DNA of 64,000 nucleotides, from positions 992,001-1,056,000 of the forward strand of contig NZ_VFMQ01000001.1 in assembly GCF_006715175.1 (NCBI RefSeq), given 5' to 3'. This document shows positions 1 to 8,028 of the stretch, piece after piece. The translations under genes and the position numbers were made by a program. This stretch comes from Curtobacterium citreum. GTDB taxonomy: Bacteria > Actinomycetota > Actinomycetes > Actinomycetales > Microbacteriaceae. Under the pieces are notes generated by a model that worked only from the letters and a program-made list of their open reading frames with translations, made no database searches and had not been told where the DNA came from. Numbering within the stretch: the stretch's first letter is position 1; each line of letters begins with the position of its first letter.

Positions 1-309
1 GTCTGGCGAGCGGCGAAGGCGGCGGAGAAGGCCGGGCGACGGAGCGCGTTCGACGGGGTGCCGCGTGCGATGCCGCCGCTCGAGCGGGCCGTGAAGCTGC
101 TCGAGCGGTTGGACGAGCGGGGGGACGCGGGGGCGGTGGTCGAGCGGGTCGGAGCCGGCGGTTCTGCTGCTCACCCCGGCCCGGACGAGCGGTGGGGGAT
201 CGAGATGCTCGCGCAGGTCGCGGCGGCACGGGCTGCAGGGGTGGACCCGGTGGCGGGACTCCGTGCTGCGGTGGCGCGGCTCGAGGAGGTCGGGCGCGAG
301 GGGGAGTGA
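1..309 (+). CDS. mazG: MazG nucleoside triphosphate pyrophosphohydrolase, C-terminal part (5' end outside window)
   Basis: The frame is open from base 1 and ends at a TGA at 307-309, so this is the 3' end of a gene that starts outside the window. The visible 102 residues contain VWRAAKAAEKAGR, then SAFDGVPRAMPPLERAVKLL, matching the C-terminal repeat region of actinobacterial MazG, and end in a helix with AAARAAGVDPVAGLRAAVARLEE typical of the family tail. MazG hydrolyses non-canonical NTPs to NMP and pyrophosphate. The catalytic EExxD helices would lie upstream and cannot be seen. Its position just before hisS and eno fits the order usual in Actinobacteria. Confidence 0.8.
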   Translation, partial: VWRAAKAAEKAGRRSAFDGVPRAMPPLERAVKLLERLDERGDAGAVVERVGAGGSAAHPGPDERWGIEMLAQVAAARAAGVDPVAGLRAAVARLEEVGREGE

Positions 310-362
310 CGGGCGTGTGCAGGCCAGGGCGATGCTCGCGACCGGGCGTCGCGCCGGCGACT

Positions 363-471
363 GACGCGTCCGGGAACGACGGGCCCGGGAACGACGTGCT
401 CGGGAACGACGCGTCCGGGAACGACGTGCTCGGGAACGACGCGTCCGGGAACGACGCGTCCGGGAACGGAG
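363..471. repeat. 15-bp minisatellite downstream of mazG, about 7 copies
   Basis: Units of the form CGGGAACGACGNGYN begin at 371, 386, 401, 416, 431, 446 and 461 (last one partial), with a half unit at 363-370. Two unit variants alternate (GTGCT and GCGTC endings). The array lies between the mazG stop and the hairpin at 474-511. It would read as a GNDxSGND-type pentapeptide in one frame, but the only open frame overlaps mazG and has no start signal, so I treat the array as non-coding. Confidence 0.85.
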
Positions 472-473
472 AA

Positions 474-511
474 GCGGGCGTCCTCCCAACCCGAAAAAGG
501 AGGACGCCCGC
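474..511. terminator. Hairpin downstream of mazG
   Basis: A perfect 13-bp stem (GCGGGCGTCCTCC at 474-486 and its complement at 499-511) encloses a 12-nt loop. No T-run follows on the + strand. On the minus strand the loop and stem read CCTTTTTCGG. It probably ends mazG transcription. Confidence 0.7.
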
Positions 512-693
512 GAGCGGGCCACGGCGCGCCAGGGAACGCGCCGACAGGGACACCCGCTCGAACCGCGGGGCCTGTTGCAGCACATCGGCCCCGCGAACGG
601 CCCGGTGATCGGATCAGGAGACCACCGGACCGAGGTTCTGCATGCAGAGTATCAGTGGGTCGGCACTCGTGCAAGCGCGGCGTCGGACTCTGG

Positions 694-699
694 CAGGAT
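694..699 (+). promoter_or_regulatory. Probable -10 element of hisS (CAGGAT)
   Basis: CAGGAT ends 7 nt before the hisS ATG at 707, and no Shine-Dalgarno sequence lies between. The spacing puts the transcription start at the start codon, that is, a leaderless mRNA. The hexamer matches the TANNNT class only partly. Confidence 0.45.
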
Positions 700-706
700 T
701 GCGGGC

Positions 707-1951
707 ATGGCGACGACCGTGACGGCTCCCCGTGGCATGCGTGACTTCCTCCCCGCGGAGAAGGCCCGTCGGGAGCACGTCCTCGGCGTGATCCGGGGCG
801 TGTACGCGCGACACGGGTTCGACGAGATCGAGACGCCCGTGGTCGAGGACGCCGCACGCCTGCACTCCGGTCTCGGCGGCGACAACGAGAAGCTCGCGTT
901 CGCGGTCATGAAGCGCGGACTGTCCACCGAGGACCTGCAGCAGGCTGAGGCGCCGCTCGACCTCGCCGACCTCGGGCTGCGGTTCGACCTCACGGTCCCG
1001 CTCGCCCGCTTCTACGCCTCCCACCGTTCGGAGCTGCCCACGGTCTTCCGCTCGGTGCAGATCGCGCCCGTCTGGCGTGCCGAGCGCCCCCAGAAAGGCC
1101 GCTACCGCCAGTTCGTGCAGTGCGACATCGACGTGCTCGGCGAGCCCGGGCAGCTCGCCGAGATCGAACTGATCCGTGCGACCACGGCGGCGCTCGACGC
1201 TCTCGGGATCGCGGGCACGACGATCCGGATCAACGACCGTCGGATCCTGCTCGGGCTCCTCGCCTCGTGGGGCATCACCGAGCCGGCGACGGCGGACCGG
1301 GCCCTCATCACGATCGACAAGCTCGACAAGATCGGAGCCGACGGCGTCGCAGCCGAACTGCGCGAGGTCGTCGGGGCCGAGCTGCCCGGGCTCGAGGACA
1401 CGATCCGTGCGCTCGAGTCCGCCGACTGGGACGCGGTCCGGGGTGCTGCCTGGCTGGAGCCGGACGCGTTCGCCGACCTCCTCCGCCTGCGGGAGGCCCT
1501 GCCGGGGGTCGACCTGCGCTTCGACCCGACGCTCGTGCGCGGCATGGGGTACTACACGGGGACGATCTTCGAGGTCGCGCACCCGGACTTCGGCTACAGC
1601 CTCGGCGGCGGCGGCCGGTACGACGGCATGATCGGCCGGTTCCTCGGCCAGGACGTCCCGGCGGTGGGCTTCTCGCTCGGCTTCGAGCGGCTCGTCGACC
1701 TCGTGACGCTCCCGGAGTCCGCCGAGTCCGACGCCGTCGTGCTCGTGCACGACAAGGACGTCGACCCGGTCCGGCTCGCCGCGCTCAAGGCCGAGGCGCT
1801 CGGGTCGCACCGTCGGGTCCGCCTGGAGCGCCGGACGAAGAACACCAAGAACCTGCTGGCCGGACTCGCCGCCCAGGGCTTCGACGCCTTCGCCACGGTG
1901 CGCGCCGACACCGAGACGCTCGACGGCGTCGAGTTCCGTCCACTGGCCTGA
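707..1951 (+). CDS. hisS: Histidine--tRNA ligase (HisRS)
   Basis: Charges tRNA-His with histidine in the cytosol. The product is 414 residues. Class II motifs are visible: RFDLT at about 92-96, motif 2 WRAERPQKGRYRQF at about 123-136, the histidine-binding VRGMGYYTG at about 277-285, and GGGRYDG near 301 followed by motif 3 GFSLGFERL. The C-terminal anticodon-binding domain is short. ATG 707 was chosen over an in-frame start at 575 because MATTVTAPRGMRDFLP is the conserved N-terminus and a -10-like hexamer sits 7 nt before it. It lies between mazG and eno, as in other Actinobacteria. Confidence 0.95.
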   Translation: MATTVTAPRGMRDFLPAEKARREHVLGVIRGVYARHGFDEIETPVVEDAARLHSGLGGDNEKLAFAVMKRGLSTEDLQQAEAPLDLADLGLRFDLTVPLARFYASHRSELPTVFRSVQIAPVWRAERPQKGRYRQFVQCDIDVLGEPGQLAEIELIRATTAALDALGIAGTTIRINDRRILLGLLASWGITEPATADRALITIDKLDKIGADGVAAELREVVGAELPGLEDTIRALESADWDAVRGAAWLEPDAFADLLRLREALPGVDLRFDPTLVRGMGYYTGTIFEVAHPDFGYSLGGGGRYDGMIGRFLGQDVPAVGFSLGFERLVDLVTLPESAESDAVVLVHDKDVDPVRLAALKAEALGSHRRVRLERRTKNTKNLLAGLAAQGFDAFATVRADTETLDGVEFRPLA

Positions 1952-1982
1952 CGCACGACACCTCCGCTCCGCCGCGCGTCGG

Positions 1983-3314
<1,332 letters not shown>

Positions 3315-3328
3315 CCCACGACACCACC

Positions 3329-3362
3329 GAGACGCCGTCCTCCTCCGGGAGGGCGGCGTCTC
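3329..3362 (+). terminator. Intrinsic terminator of eno
   Basis: GAGACGCC at 3329-3336 pairs with GGCGTCTC at 3355-3362, and CCTCC/GGGAGG extends the stem inside. TCGTCGTTCC follows. It starts 15 nt after the eno stop. Confidence 0.8.
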
Positions 3363-3698
3363 GTCGTTCCCGGGCTCCGCCCCCGCCCGTCGCGCGGGCC
3401 ACATCTGGCACGCTCGGCCCCGAGCGGCGACAGGTTTCGCCCGCTCGACGGACCACCGGCGGCGTGTTGTGCCCGCTCGGGCCGACGGGGGTGACGGGGG
3501 CGACGGCGCGGCGGGGAGCACGGGCGGGAGCACGGGCCACGGAGCGACAGGGTGACAGGACGATGGCGAACGCGGTCGGCGGAAGCGACCACACGCCGGG
3601 ACGGGACCGGCGGGGCGGGCCGGCACCGCGCCTCCAGGCCGGCTGGGAGGCGACCCCACGCCCGCGTGCCGGTCCCGGTCCGACCCGCCCAATCGGGT
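3363..3698. other. Gene-free interval between eno and divIC
   Basis: No reading frame here has a ribosome binding site or recognisable protein. The stretch is G-rich on the + strand, with a short direct repeat of GGGAGCACGGGC near 3515-3535. An inverted repeat, CGCCTCC at 3629-3635 with GGAGGCG at 3646-3652, belongs to the GCCTCCAGGCC motif group seen elsewhere in intergenic DNA of this window. Confidence 0.5.
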
Positions 3699-3704
3699 TA
3701 TCGT
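3699..3704 (+). promoter_or_regulatory. Probable -10 element of the divIC-like gene (TATCGT)
   Basis: TATCGT ends 6 nt before the GTG at 3711 with no Shine-Dalgarno sequence, consistent with a leaderless transcript. Confidence 0.5.
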
Positions 3705-3710
3705 CGTGAC

Positions 3711-4268
3711 GTGCCCAGCCAGAAGCCCCGCGTCCGCCGCGTCCCCGTGGCCATGCCGGCGACCGGCGGCCACGAGCAGCCCTGGTACCGGACCATCCGG
3801 TTCTCCGGGTTCAGCCTGCTCATGCTCGCGATCATCGTGCTGTTCGTCGTGGTGCTCGCACCCTCGCTCCGGACGCTCGTGCAGCAGCAGGAGCAGATCG
3901 CCCAGCAGCAGCGCGAGGTCGCCGCGCAGAAGGCCGACGTCGCGCAGAAGAAGCAGGACGTGGCCCGCTGGGACGACCCGGCGTACATCGAGGCGCAGGC
4001 CCGCGACCGGCTGCTCTACGTCTACCCGGGTGAGGAGAGCTACCTCGTGATGGGGTCTGGCGAGGGCTCCGGGGACACGAAGGCCCGCACCGACTCGGGC
4101 AGCCCGGTGAGCTCGACCGTGCAGACGCCGAAGGTCGACTGGGTGCAGGCGATGCTGTCCTCGGTGCTCGAGTCCGGGCTGACGAAGAAGACCACCGACC
4201 AGCTCGTCGCACCGGACGTCTCGGGCACCGGCGACCCCACGGGCGCGGCCACCAGCGACACGAAGTAG
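3711..4268 (+). CDS. FtsB/DivIC-family septum formation initiator
   Basis: Bitopic division protein expected to join the FtsL/FtsQ divisome subcomplex. It has 185 residues: a basic cytoplasmic N-terminus (about 1-25), one membrane helix (FSGFSLLMLAIIVLFVVVL, about 30-50), a Gln/Lys-rich coiled coil (about 60-85), then the conserved segment DPAYIEAQARDRLLYVYPGE that identifies the family. The acidic Ser/Thr-rich tail is variable. GTG 3711 is preferred because of the TATCGT hexamer just upstream. Longer frames into the gene-free interval are not supported. It follows eno, as in most Actinobacteria. Confidence 0.88.
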   Translation: MPSQKPRVRRVPVAMPATGGHEQPWYRTIRFSGFSLLMLAIIVLFVVVLAPSLRTLVQQQEQIAQQQREVAAQKADVAQKKQDVARWDDPAYIEAQARDRLLYVYPGEESYLVMGSGEGSGDTKARTDSGSPVSSTVQTPKVDWVQAMLSSVLESGLTKKTTDQLVAPDVSGTGDPTGAATSDTK

Positions 4269-4288
4269 GCCGAGCGCCGGGACTCGGG

Positions 4289-4294
4289 TAGGCT
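4289..4294 (+). promoter_or_regulatory. -10 element of the DUF501 gene (TAGGCT)
   Basis: GGGTAGGCT precedes two in-frame GTG codons at 4298 and 4304. The 9-nt gap to 4304 fits a leaderless start better than the 3-nt gap to 4298. Confidence 0.55.
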
Positions 4295-4303
4295 CACGTG
4301 CCC

Positions 4304-4852
4304 GTGACGACCCCTCCCTTCGACCCGCCCTCCGAGCACGACGTCCAGGTCGTGTCGGCGCAGCTCGGCCGACCGGCGCGCGACGTCATCGGGATCGCGG
4401 CACGCTGCGTCTGCGGCAACCCCACCGTCGTGTCCACGAAGCCGCGGCTGGGCAACGGCACCCCGTTCCCGACGCTCTACTACCTGTGCCACCCGGCGGC
4501 CACCGCCGCCGTGAGCACCCTCGAGGCGAACCAGGTCATGCCGGAACTGGCGGCCCTGCTCGAGGACGATACCGTGGCGGCGCAGTACCGTGCCGCGCAC
4601 GAGTCCTACCTGGCCGACCGTGAGTCGATCGAGCACGTCGACGAGATCGACGGCATCAGCGCCGGTGGCATGCCCACCCGCGTGAAGTGCCTGCACGCGC
4701 TCGTCGGCCACGCCCTCGCTGCCGGACCCGGCGTCAACCCCATCGGCGACCTCGCGCTCGAGCGCATCGAGTGGTCGCCCTCCCGGTGCGAGTGCCGGGC
4801 GTATGATGGCATGGCAGACGCCGGAGTCGGGGCGGGTGGCGGCGAACTCTGA
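4304..4852 (+). CDS. DUF501 domain-containing protein
   Basis: A 182-residue protein of a family whose biochemical role is unknown to me. It is recognised by the conserved core QLGRPARDVIGIAARC followed by VCGNPTVV, by PTLYYLCHPAATAAVS, and by the C-terminal CLHALVGHALAAGPGVNPIGD. Conserved Cys and His residues in these blocks suggest metal binding, but this is inference. The gene sits between divIC and ndh in the usual actinobacterial block, sometimes alongside ppx. GTG 4304 was chosen for its distance from the TAGGCT element; GTG 4298 would add two residues. Confidence 0.85.
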   Translation: MTTPPFDPPSEHDVQVVSAQLGRPARDVIGIAARCVCGNPTVVSTKPRLGNGTPFPTLYYLCHPAATAAVSTLEANQVMPELAALLEDDTVAAQYRAAHESYLADRESIEHVDEIDGISAGGMPTRVKCLHALVGHALAAGPGVNPIGDLALERIEWSPSRCECRAYDGMADAGVGAGGGEL

Positions 4853-4895
4853 CCAGCCTCCCGGCAACCACCCCACTCCAAGGAGATCATCCCCC

Positions 4896-6371
4896 GTGCC
4901 CAAGATCCTCGTCGTCGGCGGCGGTTACGCCGGTTTCTACACCGCCTGGAAGCTCGAGAAGCACCTTCGTCAGGGCGAAGCCGAGGTCACCATGGTGGAC
5001 CCGCTGCCCTACATGACGTACCAGCCGTTCCTGCCCGAGGTGGCCGCCGGCTCGATCGAGCCGCGTCACGCGGTCGTCTCGCACCGTCGTCACCTCAAGA
5101 AGACCCGCGTCGTCACGGCGAAGGTCACGAAGGTCGACCACGCCACCAAGACCGCGACGATCACCCCGGCCGAGGGCGAGGCGTGGGAGGAGTCCTACGA
5201 CCAGATCGTCATGACCGCCGGTGCCGTCTCCCGCACGTTCCCGATCCCGGGCGTCGCGGACGAGGCCATCGGGCTGAAGACCATCGAGGAAGCCGCGGCG
5301 ATCCGCGACAAGATCCTCGTGAACTTCCACAAGGCAGCGACCCTGCCGGCCGGTCCCGAGCGTGACCGCCTGCTCACGGTCGTCGTCGTCGGTGGTGGCT
5401 TCGCCGGCATCGAGGTGTTCGCCGAGCTCCGCTCCTTCGCGTCCGACCTGCTCAAGAGCTACCCCGAGCTGTCCTTCGACGACACGCACTTCCACCTCGT
5501 CGAGGCGATGGGCCGCATCATGCCCGAGGTGTCGCTCGAGACCTCGCACTGGGTGCTCGAGAACCTCGCGTCCCGCGGTGCCACCGTGCACCTCGAGACG
5601 CAGCTCGCCTCGGCCGAGGGCGGCGTCTGCCAGCTCAAGGCGAAGGACGACTCGATCGAGACCATCGAGTCCGACCTCATCATCTGGACCGCCGGCGTCA
5701 TGGCGAACCCGATGGTCAAGGGCACCGACTTCCCGCTCGAGCAGCGCGGCCGCATCCGCGTCCAGCCCGACCTGCGGGTCGTGGACGACGAGGGTGTCAT
5801 CGCCGACGCGTGGGCCTGCGGCGATGTCGCGGCCGTGCCGGACCTCACCGGCGGCGGCGTGGGCGGCTTCTGCGTCCCGAACGCCCAGCACGCGGTCCGT
5901 CAGGCCAAGCAGCTCGCGAAGAACCTCGTCGCCGTGCTCCGTGGCGAGGCGACGAACGACTACAAGCACGAGAACCTCGGCGCCGTCGCGGGCCTCGGTC
6001 TCGGCATCGGTGTCTTCCAGTCCGGCAAGTTCGCGATGAAGGGCTTCCTCGCCTGGGGCGCCCACCGCGGCTACCACGGCCTGGCGATGCCGTCGTGGGA
6101 GCGCAAGTGGCGCGTCATCGGCGACTGGGTGGGTGGCTTCTTCCTCGGCCGCGACATCGCGTCGCTCGACGACCGCGAGACCCCTCGTGCTTCGTTCGAG
6201 GCCTGGGCCTCGCGGCCGAAGCCCGCGGTCGAGGCGTCGGCTCCGGCCGCCGCGGCGCCGGCCCCGGAGGAGGGCAAGCCCGCCGACGCGGCCGGCCCCG
6301 CGTACGCGACGCCCGCCGAGGACGTCTCGAAGGACGCGCAGCCGGTCGAGGCCGCTGCCGACGCCAAGTAG
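4896..6371 (+). CDS. ndh: Type II NADH:quinone oxidoreductase (NDH-2)
   Basis: Membrane-associated, non-proton-pumping respiratory dehydrogenase that passes electrons from NADH to menaquinone through FAD. It has 491 residues. The FAD-binding glycine motif ILVVGGGYAGFYTA is at the N-terminus, the NADH-binding VVVVGGGFAGIEV lies near residue 165, and the second FAD contact AWACGDVAAVPD near residue 310 is followed by PNAQHAVRQ. A C-terminal stretch GWVGGFFLGRD probably lies against the membrane. An Ala/Pro-rich tail of about 50 residues is extra to the family core. AAGGAG at 4880-4885 fixes the GTG start and excludes the longer frame from 4803. Confidence 0.93.
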   Translation: MPKILVVGGGYAGFYTAWKLEKHLRQGEAEVTMVDPLPYMTYQPFLPEVAAGSIEPRHAVVSHRRHLKKTRVVTAKVTKVDHATKTATITPAEGEAWEESYDQIVMTAGAVSRTFPIPGVADEAIGLKTIEEAAAIRDKILVNFHKAATLPAGPERDRLLTVVVVGGGFAGIEVFAELRSFASDLLKSYPELSFDDTHFHLVEAMGRIMPEVSLETSHWVLENLASRGATVHLETQLASAEGGVCQLKAKDDSIETIESDLIIWTAGVMANPMVKGTDFPLEQRGRIRVQPDLRVVDDEGVIADAWACGDVAAVPDLTGGGVGGFCVPNAQHAVRQAKQLAKNLVAVLRGEATNDYKHENLGAVAGLGLGIGVFQSGKFAMKGFLAWGAHRGYHGLAMPSWERKWRVIGDWVGGFFLGRDIASLDDRETPRASFEAWASRPKPAVEASAPAAAAPAPEEGKPADAAGPAYATPAEDVSKDAQPVEAAADAK

Positions 6372-6396
6372 GCGTCGCACCGCACGCACGCACGAC

Positions 6397-6433
6397 ACGA
6401 CGGCCGTCGCCCCGGTGGGGCGGCGGCCGTCGT
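6397..6433. terminator. Terminator hairpin of ndh
   Basis: A 17-bp stem with one mismatch (left arm 6397-6413, right arm 6417-6433) closes a GGT loop 25 nt after the ndh stop. It separates ndh from the tRNA promoter. Confidence 0.75.
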
Positions 6434-6441
6434 CGCGTCGG

Positions 6442-6447
6442 TAGGCT
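6442..6447 (+). promoter_or_regulatory. -10 element of the tRNA gene (TAGGCT)
   Basis: TAGGCT in the GGTAGGCT context ends 11 nt before the first base of the tRNA. Confidence 0.5.
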
Positions 6448-6458
6448 GTTGCGGCTGC

Positions 6459-6532
6459 GCCCCCGTGGCCCAACCGGTAGAGGCATGCGACTTAAAATCG
6501 CCGAGTTGTGGGTTCGAGTCCCACCGGGGGTA
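6459..6532 (+). tRNA. tRNA-Leu (anticodon TAA), short variable loop
   Basis: A 74-nt cloverleaf can be drawn by hand. The acceptor stem GCCCCCG pairs with CGGGGGT, and the D arm has GCC/GGC around a loop containing GG. The anticodon stem-loop is TGCGA-CTTAAAA-TCGCC with anticodon TAA. A 5-nt variable loop GAGTT follows, then the T arm GTGGG-TTCGAGT-CCCAC and discriminator A. CCA is not encoded. The anticodon reads UUA leucine codons, which are very rare at this base composition. Normal bacterial tRNA-Leu has a long class II variable arm; this one does not. Confidence 0.8.
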
Positions 6533-6572
6533 CGGAACGTCGCCACTGCGAGGACCACCTAGCATCGTGTCC

Positions 6573-7922
6573 GTGGTCGGACTCGGAAGCGCCCTCGCGA
6601 ACCTGCGCAACGCCCTCGGACGCCCCGAGGCCCACGTCGAGGTCGTCGACGGCGAGACCGTCCCCACCGGCATGCTCCTCGGCACGCTCGGCGCCCTGCT
6701 CCTCGACGCCGGCAGCTCCGTCACCGACGTCCGCTCGGCGCTCGAGAAGGCCCGCGACGCCGCCGGGGTGGGGCCGACCCTCGCCGTGGGGGTCCTGCCC
6801 GCGCTCGTGATGGTGAGCGAGGTCGCGACGGGCGCCGCCACGATCGTGAACGCCGAGGGCATCGAGCTCTCCTCGCGCCAGGCAGCCCGCGCGAACCGGC
6901 TCGTGCTCGGCCTGGAGAGCGGGTCGATCGGCCTCGCCGAGATCCCCGCCCGCGTCCGGGCCATCCGCGCGGGCACCGTGCCGCCCCCGGCCCTGCCGTG
7001 GATCGTCGGCAACGCCCTGACCTCGGCTGGTCTCGCGGTGGTGTTCCGCTGCCCGTGGTGGGCGGTCCTGCTCGCGCTCGGCGTCGGCGCCCTCGTCGGG
7101 GTGATCAGCTTCGTGCTGCGCCGCTTCCGCGAGGCCGTCGCGATCATCCCGTTCCTCGGGGCGTTCGTCTCGACGAGCATCGTCGGCCTCGTCGCCGCCG
7201 GCACCGGCTTCGACCACGTGCCCCTGTTCGCCGTGTGCGCGCCCGTCGCGGTGTTCGTCCCGGGTGCGCTCATCACGAACGCGCTGCTCGAGCTCACCGC
7301 GGCGGACATCGTCACCGGGTCGTCGCGGCTCGTCCAGGGGCTCATCACGCTCGGGTTCATGGCCGCGGGCATCGCCGCCGGCAGCGCGCTCACCGGACTG
7401 CGGGTCGACCCGGCCTCCGCGGCGCTCGTGGGGGAGGTCGCCGGCGTCGGCACGGACCGCGGCGGGTGGGAGGCCGTGCCGTCCTACTGGGTGTCGTGGG
7501 TGGCGGTCGTCGGGCTCGCGGTCGGCCTCGGCCTGGTCTTCCGGTCCGGGTGGCGGCTGACGCTCGTGTCCGTCGCGGTCATGATCACCGCCTACGCGGT
7601 GGTGAGTGGCACGACGCCGGTGTGGGGAAGCGTCGTCGCGACGGGAGCGGCGGCGGCCCTGCTGTTCGTCGCGACCCGACTGCTCGAGCGGCTCGTGCCC
7701 GTGATCCCGGCGACCGTGTCGTTCTTCCCCGCGTTCCTGCTCCTCGTCCCCGGGACGGTCGGGCTGGTGGCGGTCGCGACGTTCGACCCGCAGGCGCTCG
7801 GCGTCCCCCTCGCGACGTTCGTGTCGCTGTGCATCGGGACGAAGATCGGCGGCCTCCTGCCCGGGCTCTTCGCACGTAACGCACCACACCCGCGCGCGGA
7901 CGCGACCGACGCGGCCCGCTGA
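6573..7922 (+). CDS. thrE: ThrE-type threonine/serine exporter family protein
   Basis: Polytopic inner-membrane protein of 449 residues with the two-part architecture of the ThrE family. The N-terminal soluble-plus-membrane half includes GETVPTGMLLGTLGALLLDAG and IELSSRQAARANRLVLG. The C-terminal half of repeated hydrophobic helices includes VIPATVSFFPAFLLLVPG. About ten membrane segments can be counted. ThrE of Corynebacterium exports threonine and serine; the substrate here is inferred. TAGCAT at 6560-6565 ends 7 nt before GTG 6573, so I prefer that start over GTG 6567. Frames reaching into the tRNA are artefacts. Confidence 0.82.
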   Translation: MVGLGSALANLRNALGRPEAHVEVVDGETVPTGMLLGTLGALLLDAGSSVTDVRSALEKARDAAGVGPTLAVGVLPALVMVSEVATGAATIVNAEGIELSSRQAARANRLVLGLESGSIGLAEIPARVRAIRAGTVPPPALPWIVGNALTSAGLAVVFRCPWWAVLLALGVGALVGVISFVLRRFREAVAIIPFLGAFVSTSIVGLVAAGTGFDHVPLFAVCAPVAVFVPGALITNALLELTAADIVTGSSRLVQGLITLGFMAAGIAAGSALTGLRVDPASAALVGEVAGVGTDRGGWEAVPSYWVSWVAVVGLAVGLGLVFRSGWRLTLVSVAVMITAYAVVSGTTPVWGSVVATGAAAALLFVATRLLERLVPVIPATVSFFPAFLLLVPGTVGLVAVATFDPQALGVPLATFVSLCIGTKIGGLLPGLFARNAPHPRADATDAAR

Positions 7923-7953
7923 GTGCGGCGGTCGCCGGGACGGGACGGACGAC

Positions 7954-7995
7954 GGACGGGAGGCGCGTGACGGGCCCGCCCCGTGCCTCCCGTCC
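7954..7995. terminator. Bidirectional terminator, GGACGGGAGGC family
   Basis: GGACGGGAGGC (from 7954) pairs with GCCTCCCGTCC (to 7995). It lies between the convergent thrE and the 8029-10509 gene, so it can serve both. The same arm sequence recurs at 22888, 30669 and 56518. Confidence 0.75.
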
Positions 7996-8028
7996 GGTGT
8001 CCACGCACCACGTGACGGACGTCGCGGT

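Noticed and set aside
369..471. CRISPR array
   Set aside because: The units are 15 bp and abut without spacers.
575..706. N-terminal extension of HisRS from ATG 575
   Set aside because: Residues before MATTVTAPRG are not conserved and lie upstream of the -10-like hexamer at 694-699.
171..857. Long minus-strand frame across the minisatellite with repeated VPGRVVPEHV peptides
   Set aside because: The peptide repeat is only the reverse reading of the 15-bp DNA repeat. The frame also runs through hisS and mazG, is Arg/Pro-rich like all antisense frames here, and has no start signal.
6465..6572. Extension of the ThrE protein into the tRNA gene
   Set aside because: It would overlap a folded tRNA. 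TAGCAT at 6560-6565 lies after the tRNA and supports a start at 6573.
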